Positions 12,901 to 27,900 of a DNA stretch of 45,641 bases are shown here, one piece after another. The stretch lies in the NCBI RefSeq assembly GCF_000003815.2, contig NC_049984.1:11562337-11607977 (forward strand). Direction: 5' to 3'. Under the pieces are notes generated by a model that worked only from the letters and a program-made list of their open reading frames with translations, had not been told where the DNA came from and made no database searches. A program made the position numbers and the translations under genes. Position 1 is the stretch's first letter. Each line of letters starts with the position of its first letter. This stretch comes from Branchiostoma floridae. Taxonomy: Eukaryota > Chordata > Leptocardii > Amphioxiformes > Branchiostomatidae.

Positions 12901-15900
12901 AGAAGTCATGTCATTTAAACTCCATACCTATAGCCATGACAGGCTGGTAGGCATTGCATACATATTTAAAAAAGAAAGAAATTTCATATGGGAGAAATCA
13001 TGGCACTGAATTTCAACAAGGATTCTAGAGTCCATTCCAAGACACCATGCGGATGTTTGTGGCCATTGTTTAGAATTGATTTTAAAGTTTTGTAATCATA
13101 TGTCTAGGACATTTGATACTTCAGAAATATTTGTAACACTGTTTCAACTTTATAAATATTTCCCTGGTCCTGTAAAACTTTGGAAATATTCATCGTGTGG
13201 AATTGGATACTTCTAATGGTTTCTAAATAATGATAACAGCATTCTACCATTATCTACCATTTTCTACCATTTTTTGTAAATGGTTCAGTGGGCTGGGAAA
13301 ATAGCAATTCACACATCCTTGCAAAGTATGGTTGGGTGCCATGAAACAATGGCCCACCACAAAGGATCCACCAGTGAAATCTAAAAATATACAGATACAA
13401 CAATAGGGCTTACTTTTATGGGGGCAATAAACTAATTTAACCATTTGGCGAGGTTTACCATTTTTTGTAAATGTGAAATAATCACACTGAGGTTTCACAA
13501 TTATTCTAAATAAAGATATTTTTGTACAGTTACTTTCAAAATGTTTCTAAAATATTCAAAGGAATTCAAATATATGAGTACTTTCTCAGTCAATTTTTTA
13601 AAAATAATTTAATTATTGTGGCTCAGATATTCTTTTATTCAAAATAATTCAGACTAATTATAAATATCGCCTAAAAACCCTCATGGTGTCTTGGAATGGA
13701 CTCTATGTCAAACCATAATCTTGCTTAATTCAATTATGGCAAAATAGTACAGACAAGGTAGTGGTACAAGAAAGGTTCAAACACACATAGGCCAAGGGTG
13801 AAAAAATAGGGTACTGAAGATGTTCACTGCATTATCCAAGGTACTTACATTTAATATAACATTCCTGATCTGCTTGGCATTCAGCTTGTCACTCAACGTC
13901 TGCAAAATAATTTAAAAAAGAACTCATTAGTCTCAACCATGGCTAAAGATTTGCCAACACACAAAATCAAACATTGACATACAGTATCTATGAATTGTTA
14001 AAAACACTGGCAAACCAACAAATGCAGTTATCTATACAAAAATGGGTAAGACCAAGGTAGAATTATATTTTACTAAAAAGAGGAGTTAATTCCACCAAAC
14101 AGGACAGTTTATTTCTATCTACAAGTATTAGAAGGTTGAACTTTATGTATTATCTTTGTTATCTTAAGTCCAATGCCTGTAACAATATCAACAGGCCATT
14201 AAATAAATCATCTCCGAAAAGAGTATGTGTGAAGGCTGTTATATGTGGTGGAAGTTGTTGGAAAAAGCGCCCATGAATCTATCATGAGAGAGATCATCAT
14301 CCTCAAGCTCTTTTAGTAATTACGAGCAAGCTGTTGTCCTTAGGCAGATGATGAGGCATCCACAGCACATTCTGGCAGCCTTGTATCCAAACTGGAAACC
14401 AGTGTCAGAAGTGATCGTAAAAATGACTCACTACAACAGTAGTGTCGTACACAGCTGCCAAACGAGCCAAAGATGGCTTCCAATGGATGAAAATGCTTTC
14501 TCAAGCAACCATCAAAAGAGGAGAGACAAGCATCCTGACTGACAAATCAGCAAAGGTCCTCCCTTGATTGAATTAGATGAAGTAAAGGTCTCTCCTGGCA
14601 ACCTGTCTACCAGATGAAGCCCTGACCCCTTGTTGATTGAGCTAGCTGATTGGAGGCAGAAACAAGTTGTATCAGTGGTTGGCACCGGTTGCTACAGCCC
14701 AATGCAAAACTACATGTACTGAACCCTTATATTAATAGAGCACAGTATATTGTAATTATTCTGAATGTTGACAGCTGTTAAATCCATATCAGACCATGTC
14801 CCTCAGACTCAGGTGCATCTACATGTACAGCAGTCAATATTTATGTCCATTTTTCCACTCATTTGTGGCACATAGTGCAGCAATTTTTTTCTGTTTCCGT
14901 TCCAAGCTAGATTTCTACCGGATGGGGTTATTCTCAAGGCACCTTCTTGAACACAGGACCACTTTTACATCCCTTACAAAAGAAGAAGAAAGAAGGAAAA
15001 AAGTGGCCTCCCCAGGATTAAACCAATTAAAGTAATTGGAACCAGGAGCTCAACTGTGAGGCTGCTACCAGTTGAGCTACAAGGACACCCCACTCCTGGC
15101 CTAAACTCAGCTATACGATCAAAGAAACAATCCAGATATCAGGAGAGAGATACCTCGTGCAAGAGCAAGCAATTCACGAAAAATCCAAACCATCACAAGA
15201 GAAGTAGAGATTATAAGAAGAACTCTTCAGAGCACAGAGCAAGTTGGAGTGTTCCATAAACACTTGTCCCTGGTATGCAAGGTACCGGGTAGACCTCTTT
15301 CTGGACAACTGTCTCTCGACCACCAGACATTAGTGAGATTAGTATTCCAGTTGGAGACACGTCAGTTCTACTCACAATGCTTAACTCGGACCCATTTCGT
15401 TGCCAGCACTCCTCTTCATCAGACAAGTCTGCCTCTGAGTGGGCTCTCTTTTGAGGGAAGCATGAAATGAGGAGTCATCAAACACTGCTAAATCATCTAG
15501 ACCAGTTTTGAAACACCTTACCCCACCTTGATCATTTCAGGTGAAACCACGTTTTTCCTTCTAACTGACTAGTTTGTCCTGTAACTTTATTTCACAAAAC
15601 ACGCTAGCTGTAAGGTTAATGTAAATGCCTTTAAGTTCACAATGATCCCATTTCGCAGTAGGGAGAAAATTGTGTGTTTGTGGTGGTTTTAAGTTCAAAT
15701 TGGGTCTATAGAAACACACATCAAACACCTGTTATAAGTCTGCTATGAAGCAATCACTGCAAAAAATGCGAATTTCAACATAGAAAAGCAAAACTTTAAA
15801 GAACTACATGCAACATGTTACATGTACAGTAATTTCAAGTAGTACTGTGCAATCTGTAATGCGCTACAATAGCATGTAATTTTAGAGAAAATAAAGAGCA

Positions 15901-18900
15901 CATGAACCAAACATACCTTTCTTTTCACCTCAGGTGCTCTAAGGAACAAGGCATTGATCAAGGCCACAGCGTTACACTGGATCTCCTGGTTGGAGCTGGG
16001 TAGGAACAACAAGACAAGTTCAACATTAAGCATCAATTTTTCAAAGACCAAAGAAACTCAAAGCCATGGCATTGGAACCTTCTTACCTATCCTTATCTTC
16101 TAGACGGTTACAAGAAATCAGCCATCATTGAATTATTTCTATGTTCTCCTCATAAACAGTTCTTGCATAATGTCACCTTTGGTACTTAATTGCTTCATGC
16201 AAATTAGTACGGCAGCTGTTTATTACAAATATAAACAGCAAAGAGAATTATTCCCAGCTTACTACCTCACAATACAGCAAACACATAACATTATGTACAA
16301 GTCAAGTGTAACATTCCTGATGTTAGACTAATTGGCTGAAAGCGCATTAGGAATATAAACCATGAGTCCTACTTATGATTCTCATAGGTACTTCCCCAGT
16401 TTTGTATGTGTATCACATATGCGAAGTGTTTCTTTCCAATGTCATTTGAAATGCTGTTTCAAAACCTAGCCAAGTACAGAATTGCTGAATAGAAATGGGA
16501 TTGAACTGCCATTTTTTTTTACAAATGTAGCAACCTCTTAAGTTAGCTACAAGCTGAAGAATGGGTTGTAACTGTTGTGTTTTCAGTCAGCAAAAATGGC
16601 TCTCTACTGCTGTGGTTCAATTACATCGCTGAGAGGTTTGACTGTAACTGACCCAAAACGGAGGCAAGTTGACTGTGCTATTGTAGGTCAACATGAACAT
16701 GCATACATGAAAGGTTGTAAGACTAAAATGTCAACTACACCACAAATACCATAAAAAGAACACCTAGAATAAGACTGATATCCTAATACAAAGCTGTTAA
16801 CATGAGTTTTGTTTAGCAGGTTTCCATAACAAACAAGACCACAATTTGACAGAGGACTACATGCAGTAAAACATGGATAGGATAAAACCTACACAGATAC
16901 TTACAAGGCATTAAAACTTCCTTCTTAGGTTATTCATTGTCAATTGGCAATCTACATAAAGGTCGAATTACTACAAAAGGGTTTTGATAAGCATTACACC
17001 TGCACTTGTCTTTTGGCAGGGATCAATCAATCAATCACCTTTTTTTAGGAATGCAAAATGGGATCCAATGTTTGAAGAGATACTGTAAATGCATTTAAGT
17101 TTGCGGGGATTTAATTTCGTGGTAGTGGGAAAAAGGACTTTTCGCGGTGGTTTTATTTTCGCGGTAACACCATAGCCACTGCAGTCTAATACCATAATAG
17201 AAAAATGTTTGTGGTGGTTTTAAGTTTGCGGTGAAGTGGTCACCGCGAAAACCGTGAACATTAATCCACCGCAAACATTTCTGCATTTACAGTACCTCAC
17301 ACATGTTAAAGGGAATGGGCTAGCAACCCTCCCTGCAAAAATATAGCCTGTCACTGAAGAGTAAGGAAATTTGCTGCCCTATGTGCCACAAGGCATTACA
17401 ATGGTCTGAACGAATGAACAAACAAACACTTGAAAAAACAGACACAGAGGAGAAAACCCTCTTGGTCTTACAGCTACTACCATGCCATGACTGATGTGTT
17501 ATCATTTAAGAAAGCCAGGCTACATGTTGCTACATGTACAAAAATGTACAATACAGTATGTCAGTATGTTTGCAGTACTTCTACACGATGACACTGTTCC
17601 TCCACCCATCGCATGCAAGGTGTCTATTGTGCTAAAAGTATCCTGTTTACAGTTTGCATACATTTCACTTGTGGCTGAGAGCCATCTTCCTGGTGTAATA
17701 CCATCATCAATTATAAATATCAACGAGGCACAAGTCACAACCAAAAATCACACAAACATGAGTGGTTTAATCACTTCATATCAAAGCCATGTCAAACTAT
17801 GATTCAACAAGAGATACCTGAACTTGATCTTGAACATTTTGTCAATTGTTAACAAATGAAGATGGTTCTTTAAAAAAAAACTTTACGAGATACTACGAGA
17901 TTCTACTTTACGAGATACAAAAGAATAGAGCAGTTGTACATGTATGGTGGCCTAATGTCAATCATAAACCTTAAGATATTCAAACATTCAAAATCAAGCA
18001 CCATATAACTACCTGCATAAGAACAGTTCGTTCCCTACCTTTGAATGTGTGATATGAGGTTTCCAAAGGTGACTTCAGTAGACACTAAGCTGTACAGCTC
18101 ATAGCTGAAAGGAAGGCAGTAGGAGCTATCAGTGAGAATGGAAACATGACCTCATACAGGATGTCCCCCACATTGTGTAAAAACAAACAATGAAATAATA
18201 CAAGGGGATACTGGCCTAAAAGCCCTAAACATGGCTAACTATGTTCACTGGGTATCAGTCCATTACATCAAAGACAGTTTTACTGAAATGCTGATTTTCC
18301 ATTTCCTGCAAAAACATGCAAATGTAAGAAGGAAAGCATACTTACAATCTCCTTATTAGGGTCTTAAATACTTCTTTATAGTAAATCACCAGATTTACTA
18401 TAAACAATGAATGGTCCATATGATGGTCCATATATCGGGTCCGCAAATAGATAGATATTGGTATTCTAATAAAAATGGCTTTCAACCAATTCTTCTTACA
18501 ACTACAAGCAACTAACTCTCGTAGACATTTGGCAATCTTAAACAATCTACCTGCATCCAATATAATAACTGTCACACTTAACTTACCTGTTGAGGGCAAT
18601 AGACTCTAGTATAGCCAGAGACTTCTGCAGGATAGTAGCATCGGCGGAATGTCTATTTACAGAGGTGGCCACCTACACCCAGAAAAAGGACACAGGATAT
18701 CAGCTTTGTCTTACTCTAACCTGCCCCTACCCGTATCAATCTGGTATCTTCCACTATATCCTTCCTCTCATCTTTCTCAAAGAAAAAACTGCATAAAAAG
18801 GCTCAAATCACCCCCTCAGTACAGAAGATGGCACATCCAGGGCACTGAGCTTGGACTGTACCATTTCATTATAGGGAGGCTTTGATAATGTCATTCCTGA

Positions 18901-21900
18901 AAGACACAAGTACAGGAAATGGGAAGCCATATGCCTTAAGAGATAGCCTACTCTAGAAGGCTTCCTAAAAGTACAGTTACAGTTTGGTTCTTTTGATGAA
19001 GTTTCCTATTTGTTTAAAGCTGTGAACCTATCATTATTTAAAACCTTCTTGGTTATAAAGGAGGAAATGTAGTTCAACTGCAGTCTCTTTGTGAAATTAA
19101 CAGGGTATTCTAAAATGTAAATGTTAACGTAGAGATTGTAGTCTATTCTGCCAGTAGTGATCAAGTTCTAGATCTTTGTCAGTACAATCAGTGATTCTAC
19201 CAGTAGAGATTGGATTTGCCAAATGTGCTATGCGTGTGGATATTTCGATTCAAGAAGCTTTGCTTCATGTCACTTTAGATCAGCAGAAGCTCATGATTTA
19301 TCAGTTCAAGACCAGCTTACCACATTTCTACAATCCCAATCATGACCATGACTCTACTAGTTGAATCAGATCAAATCTATTCCCAGACATATTTCAACAG
19401 CAAATCCACATATTTCCTGTATAATTTCTACGTGATGTGTAGCAATGTTTGCATCATATATCAATGACAGTGTTTTCACTTTAAAGTTATGCTTCCAACT
19501 AGTTAATCAATTGTTAGTCCACTTCAATTTCATATGAATGTACATTGTATCTTTTTTTTAATATTTCATACTACCGGTATGGTTATCTCTCTGCCCTGTA
19601 CTTACTCGTTTGACAAAAGTAGGAGTGAGGTTATCCCAGGACACCACTCCATGGTCCATCAGTTCCAGAAAGGCAGTCAGGATGAAGGCTAAATTTTCTC
19701 CAGTTCTAAGACAAAGATATTTACCATGTATTCAGTCAATTTAACATAAGTTGACCTTTATTTGTTGTGTACCTGTATGTTAGTTGCATTTAAAGTTGGG
19801 TACTGAGAAGTCAAAAAAGATTTGATAACCATGCATTTGAAGATGATGGGGTCAAAACCATTCCGTGCCTTATTGAAACATTTAAATGCATTGTGGGAGA
19901 ATATGCCACTTACAGCTGAAGACAATTATTCACCAGACAACATGCAGAGCATTTGTGGCATAGGTAACCTATGACACCAACATATAACAGATGGAAATGA
20001 TGGTTTTGAAAGATTGCTGTAACTTGACTAACAACTAGAGGTCATCTCAGTTTAAATAAGTGTTTAATGAAATCTTACTCAGAGCCGTTCTCGACCATCC
20101 CCGCAAGAAGAGGGACTCCGTCTCTTGAGATGAACTCGCTGGCAAAAGTGACATCAGCCGAGATTTTGGCCAGCTTCTGTAAAGCCTTACACTTCTCTAC
20201 CGAGTCCTCTCCTTTCATACACAGCACAATATCTGCAGCTGTTTTGGACTGAAAAGGCAGAAAAATGTTCAGCCTCTTTATTGTATCAATTGTATCTTAA
20301 GGCCATACCAATTTAATTTGTTGGTTCTCGGATTTTTTCCTAAAAAAATTGAAGCGACAGGGCGAAAAAAAAAAAAAAAAAAAACTTGCAACAAGTCTGG
20401 GTTCAGGTCCAGGCTGGTTAGTCCAGACCTGAACTCATGGTATACGTGTGATAGAAATAGTTAATCAGTTAAAATTACATGCAAAATTGCATGTTGGCAT
20501 AAATTTGTACAATATACATTAAATTATGTACAGTTGCTACAGTAAACAGAAATGTTCACAAAACATCTCAAATAGACCAATATAGTATTTTTACAAAGAT
20601 GCAACGACAACAACAAACATTATTTAAGTTTGCCTCTAGAAATAAAATACCATCGCTGGAAGACTTATTTGCTCTCTGAGTTGATAAGAATCTGTCTATC
20701 CAAGGCTCTAATTACATTTCATGGTCAACTGGTGCAAATTGGGAAAAAAATTACAAATACTTCCACTCCCCCCAAAATACATGAACAAGCCAAAGTACTG
20801 AACTACATGTTGCATAAAACCATAGGTTTATTCTCTCTTTTTGTTACATGTACAATTATTTGTTGACAAAAAATTAAGATGCAGTTTGATTAAACTTCCT
20901 TAGAAAAACCTAATGTTAGATGCAAATCAGCACTGAAATGGTACACCATGTACTATCTAGCCAAATCTGCAGTTCCACTAAAAACAGCGTGGGGCGCTTT
21001 TTTGACTTACAGAAGAAGAAAGATGGCCGCCCAAGATTTTCAGACTTCATTTTCATCTCCATTTGGAAGACTTTGAGCATTTCAGGCATATCAAAACATG
21101 TTGGCTATGGAGGTACAAGAGTGAAAAAGTATTGGTGATTTATTGAGTTGTTTGTTTGGGTGCCGATTTCTGTGTTTCAATTGAAAATTTGCATGTGAAA
21201 GTGTGTGTGAGAGAGAGCACATGCTCAGCCGAACTTCTGGTTCTGCTACGTTATGTTATGCCCATGTGTATCTCATTTATGATGATTTATTTGTTCCTAA
21301 ATATACTTTGCAACAAAAAAGATATGAATCAATTGGTAGCAAAGGACTTGGGGGTGAGAAAAAGTAAATGCACTGGTACTTTCCAGACGTTCTGTTTCTC
21401 TAACGGAACCAAAGTTTTGCAGCACGATTACTGAATGGAATTTTTTTTTTTTTTTTTTGAAATTGGGAAAATTAGAAGCGGCGATTCCGAGAACCAACGA
21501 ATTAAATTGGTGTGGCCTAATCCTCTGAATTTTGATTTCTTACAAAATGGGACTAGATTATTCTGTGAATATTTTATTGCTGAACACATACAATATATAC
21601 ACATGCACATACAATACATTAAAATATGTAAGGTGTCAACAATGTAGACTGAAACTTCATTAAGCTGTCACCCAGTGTTATAAAGTCAGTAGCAAGAGAC
21701 ATGAGGCAAAAAAAAACTATTATTAGGGTTGTTGACTCAAAACCTGACCAGAGATATTGAGTTCAAAACGCTGACAGGTCCTGATGTTGTACCTTTGGAT
21801 ATGAAAGTAAATGGAGGTCCAGTTTTTGAGGACAGTCACACCTTAAGTATGCTAAAGAACCCACTAGACTTCTCCATAAGAGTAGAGGTCCATCCCGGTG

Positions 21901-24900
21901 TGAGCAGATCAAATAAATCTGCCCAGATATGCAGCTTATACCAATCATAACTTACAAACCTGGTGTGTTACGCCATGAGGCGGTTTACCGGGTATGCAAT
22001 AAAAATAAACATAGAATACATGTAAGCTTCAATAAGATAACCACTTACAGGAGATGTGGTGAGCTTCAGTACAGTTCCATTCTTGATCTCGTTACGGTTC
22101 TGTGGAAAGGACAGATCTGGTGGTGAGACAGTCATTTCAGCCATTGCTTCAACTGTAACTAGACAGTGTGACTTTGTACTGTTCACTCCTTTGGTGTCTG
22201 TCATGTTTTCTAAAATTCAATTTTCGTTGCATACATATTCACACAATCACAGCAAACATCAACATGCATAGGTCATTCCATTTTGCGTCTGTAGCCCAGG
22301 GACAAGCAGTTACTATATCCTAGGGGCTGGAGAAATTCCTTTTATTCCTAAATGTCATTTTCCTTACATAATTTTGCTTGCAAACATTAAAAAAAGGGAT
22401 TACGTGTATTATTATTTTTTCTTTCCACAAGACATTCGCAAAATCTTCAGCTTTTATACTGATGTCAAACAGAGAAAAACTGAAACTCTGATATCGCTTG
22501 CATATTTGCAAGGTAGCTTCCACATGACGTGATATGAGTTAGAATGATGTTACCTTTTCTGTGATGTAGGTTTGAGTGTTGTCTGAGTACTGCAGGGCAT
22601 ACTGCTCAGAGCTGGGGACCTGCCATCTGGAATAAACAGTGTGAAGTTCAAATTTAGTAATAGAAAATGATACTTAGAATTAGTAGAAAAGAATTTTCTT
22701 ACAAAAATCATATTTGTACATTACCACTCAGTCGTGTTCTTTTAAAATAATTGTTGTAATGACCACCTTATTCATTTCATACAATTTCAAAGAATCCAGT
22801 GAGACTAATGAAAATCCAAAATTGTTGTTGACTTGGTTTAGCACCAATATCCAAATTTCATGCTCAGATAAGCATGTAAATTGGTGTTTTCACAAAACAA
22901 AACAGTCTGGACTCCAAAAAGGAAGGAAATACCTGTCTGCATTTCTTGCGGGTCTTTTTCTATAGCAATCATATTGTCGATCATTCTACAGGTTTTGGTC
23001 TGAACTGAAGAATATGTAATACAAAAAACTAAAAACCAATGGTAACAATGAAGACAAATTCATGTTGACATCTCACTGCAAAAACTGAGGGTATAAAACT
23101 CAAACAAATATTTTAGGATTTACAGTAGGAGATGTTAGCAATTGGCAGAGGTGTGCTGACACAAGCCCCCTGTAAGTCCCTCATTAGCATGGTAATTCAC
23201 ACCAGCAAGAAGCCAATTATCAGATAATCCCTCCCAGGACATCCCCTCCCCCTGGGACATCCCCTGGGAAGTTTGCATTTGGGCACAAAATCTATCTTTT
23301 TTGTCCTATTGACAGAAATAGGACTCTTACATACAGTTTTAGCTGCACTACAGCAAGAAGTTGTTGGGATGACCTAGCCTGGAATCCAAATCATAGCTGC
23401 CTGGTCTCTTTGTCCTCTTGAACAAAAATTTGTGTAATACTACTCTCCAAGCAGAGGTTAGGCTCTGATGGACATCAAGAAACACTGATAAAAACGACTA
23501 AAAAAAGGGGAAAAATAGCTGGAGCCTAACCTCGGCTTGGATAGCATGTAAAACAATGACAAAGAGACTTGGATTATATTCAGAACTATAATTTGGATAC
23601 CAGGATAAGGAGGACCAGCCATTTCTTTACAAATTATGACATTTTCTTTGGTTCCAACAAATACAAGGAGGACATTGGTTTCTATTAATTTCTTACATGT
23701 ATCATTGCCAGGTTTTGACAAGAAAACAGGGCAGCATTAAGAAAATAATGAAAACAACAATTTAAGATTTTCTCTCAACGCTAATATCCAAAGAAAGCTA
23801 GTCTAAAGGAAACCAAATCTGTTGTTGACAAAATAATCTGGTCTAATTCCCAAGGCCCTGGCCTCTATGTAAACATGATACTGAAAAGAAAATATGGAAC
23901 AGCAGGAAGGATTTACCCAGGATTTTGCCATCTTACCTGATATAAATCACTTATCATAATATAACATAGAGCAAAATGAGATAAAAATACAACCGCTAAT
24001 TTGGAACAGACCATAAAAGATGACGTGAAGGGGGCAAAAAAAGTGGAATGAATCATTTACATCATACAATGAATGGTGAAGGAAAATAGTGTGAGAAAAA
24101 TGTTAGGTAGGAAAATTTAAGTCATTTTAAGTCAACCCAGGGAGTTATGACCAAATATAGCCTATAGCATTTAAGTAACCCCAATAGTCCAGTATCCAGC
24201 AGGTGTTTATCCAAATTGTGAATCCCATTATGAACAGTCTGAAACTGGATCTGCGGAATGGAGGTGAATGTCCATTTTAAGAATCCTGGTATGAATCTTT
24301 TGAAGGTATATTTTGTCAGTGTGGTGACAGGGTGATGACAAAACCTTTGTGCTTGATAGCAAACAGAAGTAGCCACATAAAACTAAATGACCTACTCTCC
24401 ACATTTGGAACTAATTTCTCCCACCACCTATGAAAGCAAGAATGCCAAAATCTGGATTGCATTTCCCTCAAAATGGCAAACATTGAAGGGTTACTGTACA
24501 TGCAGAAATGTTCGTGGTGGATTAATGTTCACGGTTTTCGCGGTGACCACTTCACCGCGAACTTAAAACCACCGCGAACATTTTTCTATCATGGTATTAG
24601 ATTGCAGTCTATGGTGTTACCGAACTTAAATCCACCGCGAAAAGTCCTTTTCCCCGCTATCGCGAAATTAAATCCCCGCGAACTTTAATGCATTTACGGT
24701 ACTTGGTCAGTTGGTGGGAAAAAATACAGTCAAATCTGCACAAGTTACCACCTCTACAAATGAACCAGTACCAGACCAATGTGATTGTGACCACATTTTT
24801 GTGTGTTTCCATTGACACAAGCACAGGAATCTATAGTGACTACCTGTTCACATAGACCAGATTTTATCAGTCCCCTGAGTAGTCTTCTTGAACAGCTTTG

Positions 24901-27900
24901 AATGTACTCTTTGTATTTATGACTTGTCAAACCATCATCTAATGATACTAACTCTTCCATACATGATAAACTACAAGACTATAAGAGAGAATGATTAAAT
25001 CAAGATGGGTTTGGATGTCTAGCCAGGTGTGTGTCAAGGAAATATGTACCCTGTATTCTTCAGGTAACATGCTTTACAGACCTAGTAATTATCCTTACCC
25101 AAAGTGGGACATCAAATAAGTATAATTACTACATTGTCGTGAAATTTCTCTTCATTTGCATGTACAAGAATGTTCAAGATGACCTAAGGCATGGAAAGAG
25201 TCAGTGCACTTTCCCAGTGGTGAGATACATGCGCAAAGTTTTGGTCATTGAATATCTATAAATAATGTACCATACGGTGAAAGATTTTACAGTACATTGA
25301 CGTGAGTAGCAGTCATGCATTGACAAAAACTTCATTTCCTTCAAAGATGCCCATCAAGGGTGCAGATAGCTTAACAAGTTAGCTAATGTTACAACAGGAA
25401 GAAAAATAGAGTTCAAAAGAAGTTCAAGGTTGACTGGGGACAGCTACAGGAAAAGATAACAGGTGGAAGAGCGCAGATAACTCCAGGAGTGAAACGGGAT
25501 ATATGTCCTACTTACACGTCGCACACATCCCGGATGATCGCAACCAGCGGCTTTTTCTGGAAAGGGAAAGAGACGGATAAAGATTAGATCATCTGTATAC
25601 AAACACTGTGCCCTGGTTCAGGTGATATCTTTCACCTCAGGTAGCTTCAATGTCTCAAGTTCATAACAGCAACACAGGTAAAACATCATGATCAAGGGGG
25701 TTAATACCAGCAAGGTTGTTGTAACGTCCTTGATACCAGTAGGTTTTTAAATCCTTGTAGCAACAACATGCATAAGCATGGGGGCTAAGTTTACATGATG
25801 ATTATACTGCATGCAACAGCTAAGTTACCACTTCTGAATGAAACTACATGTAATACATAATACATGTACCAAAGAAACAAGACATATCTGGTCTTGTATT
25901 AATATATTAATATTAATTAATCATGCATACACAACTTTTGACAAGTATATAGCTTCTGTAAAGAAGAGAAAATTTATACAGCCCTTGCATAGTACAGACT
26001 CAGGTACCATACCTTCCGTCTCAAAGAGTTGAAATATGCCATATCCAACAGAAACAGGCTAAAATCCTACATCAGTACATGAAAATATCTGCTGTTTTGT
26101 GAGTCCCCCCAAGCTGAACTGGAAGACCACCGGCATACAAACATACACACACAACAGATCCAGGTCTGCAGCATGCAGGGTCCACATGTGGTGTGAATGG
26201 TATGGGGTCCACTGTGATGCTAATCACAACATGGACCAGACCATGTGTTAAGAACAATAAGGGGTGGTTTACAATGGACCCTACCACTTACTGTATACTG
26301 TACTTTGCACTTTCAGTAGGTTTATTTTGTGGTAGGGGAAAAGGAAATTTTCATGGTGGTTGGAGCAGTTTGTATAGTAAAGTAGTAAAACAAGGGAGAC
26401 ATGTTCAAAGTGTCATGAATTTGCAACCGAGAAGTCACTGTAAAACTACAAATATAAAACCACTGTTTATATTTCAAGACATACAGTAAATCATTACAAA
26501 ACTAGAGTTCCACGACCCCATACCTTCGCCAAATGATTCTATCTTCTACAACTGCTGTATTGATTGTGTTTGTCGTTAATTATTCAAATGTAGTTATCAT
26601 TTGCATTAATTATATAACTTGATCATCTCCTCCACCAAACAACAGACGTATGCAATCTATGTTATTAAAGAAAGAAGGCTTTTATCGCATTTCCTGATAA
26701 TTTATGCAAATGAGGACCGCAGCATGTCCAAAACTCAAAATATCAAACCAGGAAGCTCCACTGCAGTACCGTAACTGGCCACTAGTGGGCCCAAAATCTA
26801 ATCATTCTTAGGTCTCAACAAGACCTACCTACATACCAAATATCAATACAATCCATCCAGGCGTTCTTGAGTTATGCTGGTCTTCTACAGACATACAAAC
26901 ATATACACGCTACCCAAAATACAACCTTCTTGGCGAAGGTAATTATGACTTCACTAAAAACTTGCAAGTAATATTTTAGTTGCTTTTTAGCCAACGGACT
27001 ATGTATTCAAGGAGGTTTACCCTATATAGTATAATCTTCTTGATGCATTCAAAAAGGTCGCAATACATAGATGTTTCCTTGGACCTTGCATATTTTGCAG
27101 GTACAGACAACATTTTAGATTTAGAATGTGAGGGACCCATGAAGTCTTGATGCTTTCTGGCCTAAGATCAATACATGTATTATGATCTGAACAAAAGAAG
27201 AACAAAAGCATTTAGAAATTTTGCAAAAAATTAGCTTTTTCCACAAACAATTTTGCCTTAAAACTCTACAGAATGTTATACATATTGGTCTCTCTTTATA
27301 CCTTTTTCACACAGTAGACATGATAGATCTGTCCATCATACTTAGCAGTTCAACCAATGATAGCATGGCAATTAGTAAATCGATCAATAAGAGAATGGCT
27401 GAAAAAAATATATTCGCATTATTACTTTTTTATCTCTTAACGGACCAGGAGATCAGTCTACAACTCTACGCTACTCTAAATTGCTACATCTTTCGGTGCA
27501 TTACACCAAGGAGCTTTTAAGGTCTCATTGATGTATTACTCCGCGAGTGGGTACCCTAAAAGAGATCCGAGCCAAAAATGAACGGCTGCACGGACGCATG
27601 TTTTGAGCGGTGAGAAATTCCCTTTTAGCCAGCGGAACTGATCTCAAAAGTTAGATTGGTGAAAGCTTATTTGTAACTGAAGAAATTAGCAGGTAAAGTT
27701 TTGCAGCCGCGCGCTAGGTCGGAGTGGTGCGGTTGTACACTAGCAGCGAAAAAGTGCCTTTTGTGGGGATTGACTAATCGTAGTTTGTAATTGCTATAAA
27801 AAAAGTTCATACGTATAGTTTACGTTGGCAATTTTTTCCCACGATATAGGGTAAATGTGCTAAACATAGAATGAAAAATCTGCTGAAATTTCACGTAGCT

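Larger units (their letters stand above)
13900..15916. other. ELMO intron 9
   Basis: Contains a SINE copy (14885-15091) and a worn fold-back MITE (15618-15832). Several short open frames (for example 14348-14542 and 15211-15470) overlap on both strands and look non-coding. Confidence 0.65.
15996..18038. other. ELMO intron 8
   Basis: Contains the intact fold-back MITE and an adjoining SINE fragment, plus three TACGAGAT microrepeats at about 17883-17920. No exon seen. Confidence 0.65.

Noticed and set aside
15056-15470. Overlapping open frames on both strands in ELMO intron 9
   Set aside because: They begin in a SINE and have no splice sites or recognisable motif.
23150-23290. Possible conserved non-coding element (TGTAAGTCCCTCATTAGCAT region) in ELMO intron 2
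   Set aside because: It looks unlike its repeat-rich surroundings, but without an alignment to another species nothing supports conservation.
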